Below are positions 8,287-16,526 of a DNA stretch of 43,076 bases, one piece after another. A model generated the notes under the pieces. The model saw only the letters and a program-made list of their open reading frames with translations. It ran no database searches and had not been told where the DNA came from. Source of the DNA: an uncultured Eubacteriales bacterium (GTDB taxonomy: Bacteria > Bacillota > Clostridia > Peptostreptococcales > Anaerovoracaceae); contig CACYYD010000018.1 in the NCBI GenBank assembly GCA_902778585.1, forward strand, positions 1-43,076. Direction: 5' to 3'. Position 1 is the stretch's first letter, and every line of letters begins with the position of its first letter. A program made the translations under genes and the position numbers.

Positions 8287-10155
8287 TTAGTTGTTATCGA
8301 ATGTTCTTATGAATGACCTTAAGTCTCTTGCGTAATCTATCGTTGTCGGCTTCACCCTCAGATTAGAGAAGGCGTGGCCTTCTATATCGTCGCTGTACCA
8401 TTCAGGCTCGGGCACATCCAGCGTGAGGAAGGATATAGCCCATGATTCTTCGGCTCCGAATGCCAGCGCGTATAAAAGCATGTCGTAGTAATAATTGCTG
8501 TCTGCCAGGTGGTTCTCGAGAAGTTCCTTCGGTGTCGGATGATAGATGAAGTTTCTGAGCCTTCGTATCCTGCTGACCAAAGCTGCGTTCTCTTTTCCTC
8601 TCGCGCGCATTATGACGATGAGGAAGGTTGCCAGTACGGATGTCATTATCATCGGGAGCGCTACGGCCGGATTGATGTTGACCGACACCCTGTACGATGC
8701 GTAAATGACCGGAACGGCAAGCGCGAGCGCGCTCAGAATCTCTGCGACCCTGTAGGCCGATCTCTCGGAAGAGTCGCGGTCATCTATCGCCCTGCACAGA
8801 AGAAGCGATGCCGCCGCTGCGACGGCTCCAACAAGTATGCTCTCGATGAGGTTAGGCGACCTGTATGCGTAGAAGTACGAGAGCGCGTTTGAGGCTCCGA
8901 TGCTTATACCCAGGACCGCAGCCCCGATATACCTGAATGCCCTCGACAGCGGAGTGAATGCGCGGCTTTCTCCCGACGCGAATCCCGCTGCTACGTCGTC
9001 CTCGATATTGGCTCTTATCCTCTCTACCCTTGCGGCGATATCGTCCATGTCTAGCGCCCTGTCCTTGTATACGTCTTCGAAGAGTATGCTGTAGGCGTTT
9101 CTGTACATCTTCTCTTCGCCCGTTGGGCTGTTGCCCTTTATGAGCCTGTATCTCTTAGGCTCGTACTCGCTTATCCTGAGATATCCTTTCTGAGCGAACT
9201 GTATTATCATGCTCAGCACGTCACGGGTCTTGACTTCGCTGTTGAACACGTATCCGAGCTCTACCGGGCTCATGCCTTCGATCGGCTTTGTCACGGTCTG
9301 TTTCTTTATCCTCGGATCTCTGCCGCCTATGAGCCAGAGAACGAACAGGATGAGCGACGCTCCTCCCATCACGAAGGTTATCGCCATTATGGACCATGTG
9401 CCGTCCAGGGTGTCCTGCCAGTATCCTTCAGGGAGCTGGGCTTTCAGCGTGATCGAGAAATTCTCCGGTATCATGCTGCCGGTGACTGTCACCTTGTGGG
9501 CATCATCATCGGTGGTGAACTTTATCTTGCTGTTTACGTCCTGCACTCCGAACTGCCCCGAATAGCACTGCATGTCATCGAACGGGAAGTCCTCCGGGAA
9601 GCTGACGTTCACCGTGACCTTGCCCACCGGCTGCATCCACTGAGGAAGCATGGCGTCGAAGTAGAACATGTCTTTCGCGCTGTCGAGATCCTTGTACTCG
9701 CGGATCACGTAGCTGACCGTGTACTGGTGGTCGCCCTTGCTGAGTCCTTCAGGATCGGTTATTGCCAGCCTGCCCGAATCCGAGGATGTGCTCACCTCAA
9801 ACGCAAGCCCCTCTACCGAGACGTCGCTCAGCCTGAAGTTGCCGCTCGGTATGGCGAACTCTATCCTCTGCAGCTGGTCCGGGATGCTGACGCTGATGAC
9901 CTCGGTCACCCTGTAGGAGTGATCCTTGCCGACGACGGCGTCAAAATCGTAGGCCGTCACCTCGAAGGCGCCTCCCTTTACGCCTGTGTTTATACCCTGT
10001 ATCTCGTTCTCAAGATCACCGGGATCTGCATTCACATACAGCGGCGCAGCGAATACCATAAGGCAGCAAATTATCATAAGCAAGATACGGAACTTCAATG
10101 CCCCGTTTGCGCTGTTTTTATTCTTATTTTTTTCTCTTTTGTAAAACGCTTCCAT
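8287..10155 (-). CDS. DUF2207 family membrane protein
   Basis: A 622-residue membrane protein. An N-terminal hydrophobic segment (LLMIICCLMVFAAPLYVNA) acts as signal or anchor, followed by a beta-rich extracellular part of about 220 residues and a membrane helix (AITFVMGGASLILFVLWLI). A cytoplasmic region with PIEGMSPVELGYVF and SMIIQFAQKGYL, typical of DUF2207, comes next, and then further hydrophobic segments. Function is unknown. I chose the ATG at 10155 (AGAGG five bases upstream) because the most upstream in-frame ATG precedes the promoter -10. It is probably first in the unit with typA. Confidence 0.82.
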   Translation of the reverse strand: MEAFYKREKNKNKNSANGALKFRILLMIICCLMVFAAPLYVNADPGDLENEIQGINTGVKGGAFEVTAYDFDAVVGKDHSYRVTEVISVSIPDQLQRIEFAIPSGNFRLSDVSVEGLAFEVSTSSDSGRLAITDPEGLSKGDHQYTVSYVIREYKDLDSAKDMFYFDAMLPQWMQPVGKVTVNVSFPEDFPFDDMQCYSGQFGVQDVNSKIKFTTDDDAHKVTVTGSMIPENFSITLKAQLPEGYWQDTLDGTWSIMAITFVMGGASLILFVLWLIGGRDPRIKKQTVTKPIEGMSPVELGYVFNSEVKTRDVLSMIIQFAQKGYLRISEYEPKRYRLIKGNSPTGEEKMYRNAYSILFEDVYKDRALDMDDIAARVERIRANIEDDVAAGFASGESRAFTPLSRAFRYIGAAVLGISIGASNALSYFYAYRSPNLIESILVGAVAAAASLLLCRAIDDRDSSERSAYRVAEILSALALAVPVIYASYRVSVNINPAVALPMIMTSVLATFLIVIMRARGKENAALVSRIRRLRNFIYHPTPKELLENHLADSNYYYDMLLYALAFGAEESWAISFLTLDVPEPEWYSDDIEGHAFSNLRVKPTTIDYARDLRSFIRTFDNN

Positions 10156-10187
10156 TCCTACCTCTTCTGAAGCCATAAGTACTGTGT

Positions 10188-10217
10188 ATTTTACCATTTT
10201 GGGGCCTTGTTATTCAA
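10188..10217 (-). promoter_or_regulatory. Promoter for DUF2207-typA-pyc unit
   Basis: TTGAAT (10212-10217) and TAAAAT (10188-10193) on the minus strand are 18 bp apart. The ATG at 10197 lies upstream of the -10, which excludes it as the translation start. Confidence 0.6.
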
Positions 10218-10240
10218 GTGCACCGGGGGCCTGTGTATGC

Positions 10241-10270
10241 TTGAAAATGCACGCTGAGGGGTTGTACAAT
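10241..10270 (+). promoter_or_regulatory. Promoter for dCMP deaminase-dapB unit
   Basis: TTGAAA (10241-10246) and TACAAT (10265-10270) are 18 bp apart, about 57 bp before the ATG of the dCMP deaminase gene. It is divergent from the DUF2207 promoter. Confidence 0.6.
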
Positions 10271-10326
10271 CATAGCAGTCAATGCAAAGGATGCCGGCCG
10301 AGGCCGGACCGTTTCGGAGGTATGAC

Positions 10327-10824
10327 ATGGTGACAAAGAGAAAAGACTATATATCCTGGGATGAGTACTTCATGGGAGTCGCTCTGCTGGCTTCAAAGAG
10401 GAGCAAGGACCCGAACACTCAGGTCGGAGCGTGCATCGTGGATCAGAACAACGTGATCCTCACGACGGGATACAACGGTTTTCCTAAGGGCTGCTCGGAT
10501 GATGAGTTCCCGTGGGACCGCGAGGGTGAGAACACAAAGTACCCTTATGTTGTGCACGCAGAGCTCAACGCCATACTGAACGCGTCCGGAAAGGACCTCA
10601 AGGGCGCCAGGATCTACGTGGATCTCTTCCCTTGCAATGAATGCGCTAAGGCGATCATCCAGTCGGGCATCAGGGAGGTCATCTACCTTTCTGACAAATA
10701 TGCCAATACCCCGGCAACGCAGGCGTCGAAGCTGATGCTGACAACTGCCGGAGTCAGGCTCACGCAGATGCATCCGGATATCGATAATATTGTTCTGGAT
10801 TTCAAAAAAGGAGAACAGAAATGA
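10327..10824 (+). CDS. dCMP deaminase (ComE-like zinc deaminase)
   Basis: A 165-residue cytidine/deoxycytidylate deaminase that converts dCMP to dUMP, feeding dTMP synthesis. The zinc site is His77 and Glu79 (HAELNA) with Cys103 and Cys106 (PCNEC). Near the N-terminus, DPNTQVGACIVD and TTGYNGFPKG are typical of the family. The ATG at 10327 has GGAGG seven bases upstream; a longer in-frame start has no such site. The stop overlaps the next ATG by 4 bp, so the two genes are translationally coupled. With the dUTPase at 14558-15055 it suggests pyrimidine deoxynucleotide housekeeping. Confidence 0.93.
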   Translation: MVTKRKDYISWDEYFMGVALLASKRSKDPNTQVGACIVDQNNVILTTGYNGFPKGCSDDEFPWDREGENTKYPYVVHAELNAILNASGKDLKGARIYVDLFPCNECAKAIIQSGIREVIYLSDKYANTPATQASKLMLTTAGVRLTQMHPDIDNIVLDFKKGEQK

Positions 10825-11621
10825 AGCTTATAATTACCGCTCCGCGCGGCAAGATGGCGTCGCTCATAGTCGCCGATGCCGCGTCAAGAGATAATGTGGA
10901 GATAGTAGCAGGCATCGGCCCTAAGGGCAGAGATTACATCGGAAAGGACATCGGAGAGGTCGCCATGATCGGCAAGACTGTCGGCGCCCCTGTTGTCGAT
11001 GACATCGAGTCCGTTATAGACGATGCCGACGTGGTATGCGATTTCTCGACTGTAGAGCTCGGGATGGAAGTACTGGAGGCCTGCCTTAAGCATAAGAAGG
11101 CTCTCGTTGTCGGAACGACCGGATTCAATGCTGAGCAGCGCGCAAAGCTTGAAGCTGCAGCGAATGAGATACCTCTCATGATCGCTGCCAATACGGACCG
11201 CATGGTCAATGTAATGAGAAAACTGCTCATGGAGGCTGCGAAGCAGCTTTACGATGAGACAGACATAGAGATAGTCGACATGCACGACAACAAGAAACTC
11301 GATGCGCCGAGCGGCACCGCCCGCGAGCTTATCGAGTCCATGGGCGAAGCGGTCGGCAGAGACCTTGTCTCTGATGCCGTGTACGGCAGGCCGCTCGGCA
11401 GACACCCGCGCGAAGAAGGCAAGGTCACTTTCCACGCTGTGCGCGGCGGCGACACTCCGTCCAGCCACACCATCTACTTCTTTGGCGAAGGCGAAAGACT
11501 TGAGATCACCCACCACTGCCTCAACTGGAAGGGCTGCGCCAAGGGCGCCGTCAATGCCTGCATCTGGATGGCAGACCAGCCTGTAGGACTCTACGGCATA
11601 CGCGAGTCTATGGGTCTGTAA
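10821..11621 (+). CDS. dapB: Divergent dihydrodipicolinate reductase (DapB family)
   Basis: A 266-residue protein with the DapB signature KLDAPSGTA, the GTTG nucleotide-binding turn, GEGERLEITH and the C-terminal GLYGIRESMGL. DapB reduces (hydroxy)tetrahydrodipicolinate with NAD(P)H in lysine and diaminopimelate synthesis. Several usual motifs are altered. The N-terminal GxxGxMG loop reads ITAPRGKMAS; the EXHHXXK motif reads DMHDNKK, keeping the first His but replacing the second with Asp; and the NFSxGV segment reads NTDRMVNV. It could be the genuine lysine enzyme or a paralogue with another substrate. It overlaps the deaminase gene by 4 bp. Confidence 0.8.
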   Translation: MKLIITAPRGKMASLIVADAASRDNVEIVAGIGPKGRDYIGKDIGEVAMIGKTVGAPVVDDIESVIDDADVVCDFSTVELGMEVLEACLKHKKALVVGTTGFNAEQRAKLEAAANEIPLMIAANTDRMVNVMRKLLMEAAKQLYDETDIEIVDMHDNKKLDAPSGTARELIESMGEAVGRDLVSDAVYGRPLGRHPREEGKVTFHAVRGGDTPSSHTIYFFGEGERLEITHHCLNWKGCAKGAVNACIWMADQPVGLYGIRESMGL

Positions 11622-11638
11622 TACCTGCAGAGGTCTGA

Positions 11639-13246
11639 ATGAAATACCGCTTCAACGGAATAAAAACAGATATAGATGTCCCGATGTCTGCCCTGCCCGG
11701 CATCACAGCTAAAAAGCTCGGCATTGCGGCAGACACATTCAGGGATTTTGAGGTCCGCAGGAAATCCGTGGACGCCAGAAAGAAACCGTATATACAGTTT
11801 GTGTATACGGTCGATTTCGTTACGGATAAAAAGCTTCGCATTCCTAAAAAGTTCGCGAAAGATATAAGCACCGTAGACGAGGCCGCTGCAGCGGCGGCTG
11901 TTATGCCGCCGGATCCCGGAGATGAGCCTCTCGAAACACGCCCTGTCGTGGTCGGCGCGGGCCCGTGCGGACTCTTCGCTGGTCTTGAGCTAGCGAAGGC
12001 AGGTTACCGTCCGCTCATCATAGAGAGAGGTCCTGCCATGGACGGCAGAGTCGAGGCAGTCGAAAAGTTCAGGAAGGACAGAGTGCTTGATCCCGAGGCA
12101 AACATGCTCTTCGGTGAAGGCGGCGCGGGCACTTTCTCGGACGGCAAGCTCACGACAGGCATAAGGGATGACCTCATACGAGAGGTCCTCAAGGAGTTCC
12201 GCGATGCCGGTGCGGGCGAAGACATAATGTACCTGGCGAAGCCGCACATCGGCACGGACGTGCTCCGCAAGGTCATAGTTGAGATACGAAATAAGATAAT
12301 AAGCCTGGGCGGCGAGGTCCTCTTCGATACAAGGCTTGAGTCCTTCGAAGTAAGCGGCGGCAGGCTCAGTGCAATAAACATCATAAGAAAAGGCTCCGGT
12401 AATAATGAGCGCATAGAGACCGGAGCTCTGATCCTCGCGATCGGCCACAGCGCGCGCGATACATTCGCGATGGTGAACGGCACAGGGCTCGACATGCAGC
12501 AGAAGCCATTCTCCATCGGAGTCAGGATAGAGCATCCGCAGTCGCTCATAGACGCTTCGCAGTACGGAGCTGAGAACGTTGGCAAGCTGCCGGCGGCAAA
12601 TTACAAGGTGAACTATAAAGCGTCAAACGGACGCGGAGTCTATTCGTTCTGCATGTGCCCGGGCGGTGAGGTTGTCGTCTGCAGCACAAAGGACGGAGAG
12701 CTCTGCGTGAACGGCATGAGCAACAGGATGCGTGACAGCGGGACCGCAAACAGCGGCATACTCTGCGACGTACGCACCTCGGACTTCGGAAGCGACGATG
12801 TGCTTGCGGGAGTGAGATTCCAGGAAAAATACGAGCGCCTCGCCTTCGTAAACGGCGGGAGCGACTTCACTCCTCCGCGCTGCAATATGGAAGACTTTCT
12901 CTCAGCAGAAGAGGCCGGCGCAGGTTCCGGCGAAAGCAAAACAGCCGCCGAAAAAGTCTGCGCTTCCCTTCCGGACTTTGCGTCCGAAGCGATACGCGAA
13001 GCCATACCGGCATTCGCCCGCAAGATCCACGGCTACGATGATCCTGCTGCGGTCATCACCGCAGTCGAGACAAGAAGTTCATCGCCTGTACGCATTCTCA
13101 GAGGCGAAAACGGCGAGAGCAATATAAAAGGCATATACCCTGCCGGTGAAGGCGCGGGATATGCCGGTGGTATAACATCTGCAGCATGCGACGGTATAAG
13201 GGCCGCATGGCATATTATAGGGCGCTTCAGTCAGCCTGAAGCTTAG
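11639..13246 (+). CDS. FAD-dependent oxidoreductase, COG2509 family
   Basis: A 535-residue flavoprotein. An N-terminal region of about 100 residues precedes the Rossmann FAD motif VVVGAGPCGLFAGLELAKAG (about 103-122). The family motif FGEGGAGTFSDGKLTT follows at about 158-173, then AIGHSARDTF. The C-terminal GEGAGYAGGITSAACDG matches the FAD-dependent protein C-terminal domain. The reaction is unknown. AGAGG lies about seven bases before the ATG, and the gene begins 17 bp after dapB, so it is probably co-transcribed. Its last 20 bp overlap the end of the convergent flavoprotein gene. Confidence 0.85.
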   Translation: MKYRFNGIKTDIDVPMSALPGITAKKLGIAADTFRDFEVRRKSVDARKKPYIQFVYTVDFVTDKKLRIPKKFAKDISTVDEAAAAAAVMPPDPGDEPLETRPVVVGAGPCGLFAGLELAKAGYRPLIIERGPAMDGRVEAVEKFRKDRVLDPEANMLFGEGGAGTFSDGKLTTGIRDDLIREVLKEFRDAGAGEDIMYLAKPHIGTDVLRKVIVEIRNKIISLGGEVLFDTRLESFEVSGGRLSAINIIRKGSGNNERIETGALILAIGHSARDTFAMVNGTGLDMQQKPFSIGVRIEHPQSLIDASQYGAENVGKLPAANYKVNYKASNGRGVYSFCMCPGGEVVVCSTKDGELCVNGMSNRMRDSGTANSGILCDVRTSDFGSDDVLAGVRFQEKYERLAFVNGGSDFTPPRCNMEDFLSAEEAGAGSGESKTAAEKVCASLPDFASEAIREAIPAFARKIHGYDDPAAVITAVETRSSSPVRILRGENGESNIKGIYPAGEGAGYAGGITSAACDGIRAAWHIIGRFSQPEA

Positions 13247-14543
13247 CGGCAATAGAATCCGCTGCGGCGAGTCCTGTGATCCAGGCGTTGCTGAGGTTGT
13301 AGCCTCCGCACTGGAAATCCCTGTCAGCAAGCTCGCCGGTTATATACATTCCGTCAATAAGGAGCGACTCCGAAGTCGCTTCTTTTATTTCGTCCATAGA
13401 CACTCCGCCCATGGTGACCTGCGCGTCATTCCAGCCGCGTATCTGGTCAGGCCTGAACGAAAGCGTGTGTATGTTGGCCGCGATCCTCTCAGCCTCTTCA
13501 TCGCTCAGCGATGACACAGGCCTTGAAGCGAATGCCTCCGCATCACCCTCGGCCGACCTTCTGATGATATATTCGGCAAGAGGTCCTTTCAGGACTGTGC
13601 ACAGGAGCTCCCCTATCGGCTCTCCCGAGAAGGCTCCGGTCCTGCTGTCCCTGATGAATTCGCGTATGTCTCCGTCCGGGAAGAGATCGACGCGCACCAT
13701 AAAGTCGTCAAGGCTCTCGCCTCCGCGCCTGTCATATCTCATGTGCCTCGTCATATTGAAGACGCAAATGCCGGACAGTCCGTATTTTGTGAACTGTATC
13801 TCGCCCGCCTCTTCAAAGATCTTTGTATCCTCGCCAAAGTTATGTGACGCGTCCTTGTAAAGCGAGACCACTCCTGCGCTTCTGGTGCCTCCCAGCATAA
13901 CGGCGCAAGGAGAACAATCTTTTTCCCACTCCTCGCACTCTATGCCTGTCAGCGCAGGAACCGGTGTCACTACACTATGGCCTAGATTACGGGCTATCCT
14001 GTATCCGTCTCCTATGGTTCCGAAGGTAGGGCCCGCCTTGCCGCCCATGGCCATTATGAGAAATGACGCATGAGTCGTTATATTTTCAAGTCCATCCCTA
14101 TCCTTGAAGACCGAATTGATCACAAAGACATTGCTGCTTCCCGGCAGCGGATCTGCCACGAGATCGGCAGGCACAGTCTTTACGGACATCACCTCTTCAC
14201 CGAACGCGAAATTGACTCCAAGCGAGAGCGCCCTCTCGAACAGGAGCTCTGCCACGTCTGCCGCAGACTCGGAATAAGGATAGACAAGTCCGTTGTCATA
14301 AGCCTTTGTCACCAGTCCGATCTCCCTGAAGAACTTCATTATGCGGCTGTAACCGGCGGCGCCCGTATTGCTTATATTGCAGCGGCCGCTTCCGGTGGCT
14401 CTTATTTTACGCCCCGCTTCAGGCATCTTCTCTATTACAAGAACGCTGAGATGCGGGGCCTTCATGCCCAGCTCAATTGCGGCCGCAAGCCCGGAGGCGC
14501 CGCCGCCCGCTATAACTACATCTGCGTATCTGCTTTCTTTCAT
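13227..14543 (-). CDS. HI0933/BaiN-type flavoprotein
   Basis: A 438-residue NAD(P)/FAD-dependent oxidoreductase of the HI0933 family. The N-terminal FAD-binding loop is VIAGGGASGLAAAIELG, followed by ATGSGRCNISN at about 50-60, a family hallmark. The C-terminus GVSMDEIKEATSESLLIDGMYITGE-type region and GGYNLSNAWITG are also characteristic. Some members (BaiN) have been linked to reduction in bile acid 7-dehydroxylation, but most are of unknown function, and no bile acid genes are seen here. GAAAGAGG precedes the ATG. It lies 14 bp after the dUTPase gene in the same direction. Confidence 0.87.
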   Translation of the reverse strand: MKESRYADVVIAGGGASGLAAAIELGMKAPHLSVLVIEKMPEAGRKIRATGSGRCNISNTGAAGYSRIMKFFREIGLVTKAYDNGLVYPYSESAADVAELLFERALSLGVNFAFGEEVMSVKTVPADLVADPLPGSSNVFVINSVFKDRDGLENITTHASFLIMAMGGKAGPTFGTIGDGYRIARNLGHSVVTPVPALTGIECEEWEKDCSPCAVMLGGTRSAGVVSLYKDASHNFGEDTKIFEEAGEIQFTKYGLSGICVFNMTRHMRYDRRGGESLDDFMVRVDLFPDGDIREFIRDSRTGAFSGEPIGELLCTVLKGPLAEYIIRRSAEGDAEAFASRPVSSLSDEEAERIAANIHTLSFRPDQIRGWNDAQVTMGGVSMDEIKEATSESLLIDGMYITGELADRDFQCGGYNLSNAWITGLAAADSIAAKLQAD

Positions 14544-14557
14544 TTATCGTTCCTCTT

Positions 14558-15055
14558 TCAGTCTGTGCTTCCGAAGCCGCCTGTTCTGATGTCGTCAGAA
14601 CCTGCTCCCTCAGGGATCTCATATTTTACTATGATGCCCTGAACGAACGGCGTTCCTGCCTTGAGGTTCACTCTCTGATCCGATGGATTCTCGAAACATA
14701 CCAGAATATGACCTTCGTTGTCCGCATCGCAGTAATCCGCGTCGATCACGCCCACAGTGTTCGGAAGCCTGAGCCCGTACTTGAATCCGAGACTGCTCCT
14801 CGGAACTATGAGGAGGACCCTGTCTCTTTCTTCAGGCGCTGTCACCCATCTGTAACCTGTCGCGATCTTCATCTTCGAACCCGGCTCAAAGGCCAGATTG
14901 AACGGCATGCAGAAGTCGCATCCGGCCGAACCCGCTGTCGCCTGGTGAGGCGGCTTTATGGCATCAAACCACGATCTGAGTTCGCTGTCAGGGAGTCCTT
15001 TCACTCCGCAGTCAGCCTTCCATCTTTCAAACGATACCTTCTCGAAATGTGACAT
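14558..15055 (-). CDS. dut: dUTP diphosphatase
   Basis: A 165-residue trimeric-type dUTPase, which hydrolyses dUTP to dUMP and keeps uracil out of DNA. All five motifs can be seen: 1 near 40-48 (TAGSAGCDF), 2 PRSSLG at 85-90, 3 VGVIDADYCD at 101-110 with the catalytic Asp, 4 near 128-145, and 5 RTGGFGSTD as the last nine residues. The first 30 residues are an N-terminal extension compared with the shortest family members. AGGAGG lies just before the ATG, within 8 bp of the metK stop, so it is co-transcribed with metK. Confidence 0.93.
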   Translation of the reverse strand: MSHFEKVSFERWKADCGVKGLPDSELRSWFDAIKPPHQATAGSAGCDFCMPFNLAFEPGSKMKIATGYRWVTAPEERDRVLLIVPRSSLGFKYGLRLPNTVGVIDADYCDADNEGHILVCFENPSDQRVNLKAGTPFVQGIIVKYEIPEGAGSDDIRTGGFGSTD

Positions 15056-15063
15056 CTTTCCTC

Positions 15064-16248
15064 CTAGCAGCCGGCGGCCTTTCTGAGATCGTCAGCCTTG
15101 TCTGTGTCTTCCCACTTTACGCCGAGCGCTGTCCTGCCCATGTGTCCGTAAGCTGCAAGCTCTCTGTACTGAGGCTTGTCGAGCTGAAGCTTCCTGATGA
15201 TCGCAGCAGGACGCATGTCGAAGTTCTCACAGATGAGTGCGGCGATCTTCTCTTCGTCGAGCTTGCCCGTGCCGAATGTATCTACGCAGACCGAAACAGG
15301 TTCTGCAACACCGATAGCGTATGCCAGCTGCACCTCGCACTGCTCTGCGATGCCGGCGGCTACGATGTTCTTGGCGATATATCTGGTCATATATGCCGCC
15401 GAGCGGTCCACCTTCGTAGGGTCCTTGCCCGAGAATGCTCCGCCGCCGTGAGCCGAGTGCCCGCCGTAAGTATCAACGATTATCTTTCTGCCGGTAAGTC
15501 CCGAGTCTCCCATAGGTCCGCCTATAACGAAGCGGCCAGTCGGATTGACATAGAACTTTGTTTTTTCATCTATGAACTCAGCTGGGATCACCGGGTCGAT
15601 AACATGCTCCATCATGTCTGATCTTACCTGATCGAGGGAGACATCAGCGCTGTGCTGTGTTGACACTACGATGGTGTCTATCCTTGTGATCCTGTCGTCG
15701 TCGTATTCTACAGTCACCTGGGTCTTGCCGTCCGGTCCGAGATACGGGAGCGTACCGTCCTTGCGCACCTGCGCGAGTCTCATCGAAAGCACGTGTGCAA
15801 GCTTTATCGAGAGAGGCATGAGCTCCTCCGTCTCGCTGCAGGCATAGCCGAACATCATACCCTGGTCTCCGGCTCCGGTCAGTGCAAACTCGTCGCTCTC
15901 GCTTCCGGTCTTGACCTCGTAGGACTCATTGACGCCCATCGCGATGTCTGCCGACTGCTCCTCCATATGGACGATTATGTCGCAGGTATTTCCATCGAAG
16001 CACTTGTCTTCGCTGTCATAACCGATCTCAGTGATCACCTTTCTGGCTATGGCCTCGTAGTCTACGTTAAAGTTGCCCGATGCTTCTCCGAAGATCATGA
16101 GAAAGCCCGTCTTTGCAGCGCACTCGCATGCGACATGAGCCTTCGGATCCTGCGCGAGAATGGCGTCCAGCACAGCATCGGACACCTGATCGCAGATCTT
16201 GTCAGGATGTCCCTCAGTAACCGATTCCGATGTAAATAATCTTTTCAT
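15064..16248 (-). CDS. metK: S-adenosylmethionine synthetase
   Basis: A 394-residue methionine adenosyltransferase, making SAM from methionine and ATP. N-terminal [13 protein letters not shown], central [12 protein letters not shown] and the loop [19 protein letters not shown] are diagnostic. Length matches the family. It is preceded by a SAM-I riboswitch with terminator and a consensus promoter, so expression should fall when SAM is abundant. It is the first gene of a leftward unit with dut and probably the HI0933 flavoprotein gene. Confidence 0.98.
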   Translation of the reverse strand: MKRLFTSESVTEGHPDKICDQVSDAVLDAILAQDPKAHVACECAAKTGFLMIFGEASGNFNVDYEAIARKVITEIGYDSEDKCFDGNTCDIIVHMEEQSADIAMGVNESYEVKTGSESDEFALTGAGDQGMMFGYACSETEELMPLSIKLAHVLSMRLAQVRKDGTLPYLGPDGKTQVTVEYDDDRITRIDTIVVSTQHSADVSLDQVRSDMMEHVIDPVIPAEFIDEKTKFYVNPTGRFVIGGPMGDSGLTGRKIIVDTYGGHSAHGGGAFSGKDPTKVDRSAAYMTRYIAKNIVAAGIAEQCEVQLAYAIGVAEPVSVCVDTFGTGKLDEEKIAALICENFDMRPAAIIRKLQLDKPQYRELAAYGHMGRTALGVKWEDTDKADDLRKAAGC

Positions 16249-16278
16249 ATATATAAACCCTTTCGTTGTCAGGCCATT

Positions 16279-16311
16279 AAAAAAGTCCCTCTGCCCGCAT
16301 GCAGAGAGAAC
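16279..16311 (-). terminator. SAM-I riboswitch terminator
   Basis: On the minus strand, TCTCTCTGC and GCAGAGGGA pair (one G-U) around a 6-nt loop and are followed by CTTTTTT. It sits between the SAM-I aptamer and the metK ATG, where the riboswitch expression platform is expected. Confidence 0.85.
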
Positions 16312-16317
16312 CCAGGA

Positions 16318-16425
16318 TCCTCATCTGCCGGAGGATGGCCACCTCCGTGGGAATTGGCACCTTCACTTCCTGTGAGGTTGCCGCGGGATCAAAGGGCCCA
16401 TTCCCTCCCCCGCTCTTAATAAGGA
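16318..16425 (-). promoter_or_regulatory. SAM-I (S-box) riboswitch upstream of metK
   Basis: The minus strand shows the S-box core in order: CTTATTAAGAGCGG, GGAGGGAATGGGCCC, CGGCAACC, GGTGCCAATTCC and the closing GATGAGG. P1 forms between TCCTTAT (16419-16425) and ATGAGGA (16318-16324), 7 bp with one wobble pair. The aptamer begins at the predicted transcription start. SAM binding should favour the downstream terminator and reduce metK-dut transcription. Confidence 0.95.
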
Positions 16426-16432
16426 CGCTCTT

Positions 16433-16460
16433 ATTATAATCTCATTGCCTGTAATGTCAA
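16433..16460 (-). promoter_or_regulatory. metK promoter
   Basis: Consensus TTGACA (16455-16460) and TATAAT (16433-16438) on the minus strand, 16 bp apart, place the transcription start at the first bases of the SAM-I aptamer. Confidence 0.85.
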
Positions 16461-16512
16461 GCGATCCGGGCACAAGTCAAAAACATATCAGTACATCGCG
16501 GCAGGCTTATCT

Positions 16513-16520
16513 GTTATACT
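16513..16520 (+). promoter_or_regulatory. Extended -10 promoter, probably leaderless
   Basis: TGT followed by TATACT (16515-16520) is an extended -10 element with no good -35. The ATG at 16527 is six bases after it, so the transcript should start at or within a base or two of the start codon. Confidence 0.55.
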
Positions 16521-16526
16521 TTACAC

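Noticed and set aside
10156..10197. Longer start for the DUF2207 protein
   Set aside because: The ATG at 10197 lies upstream of the promoter -10 and the one at 10176 has no ribosome site.
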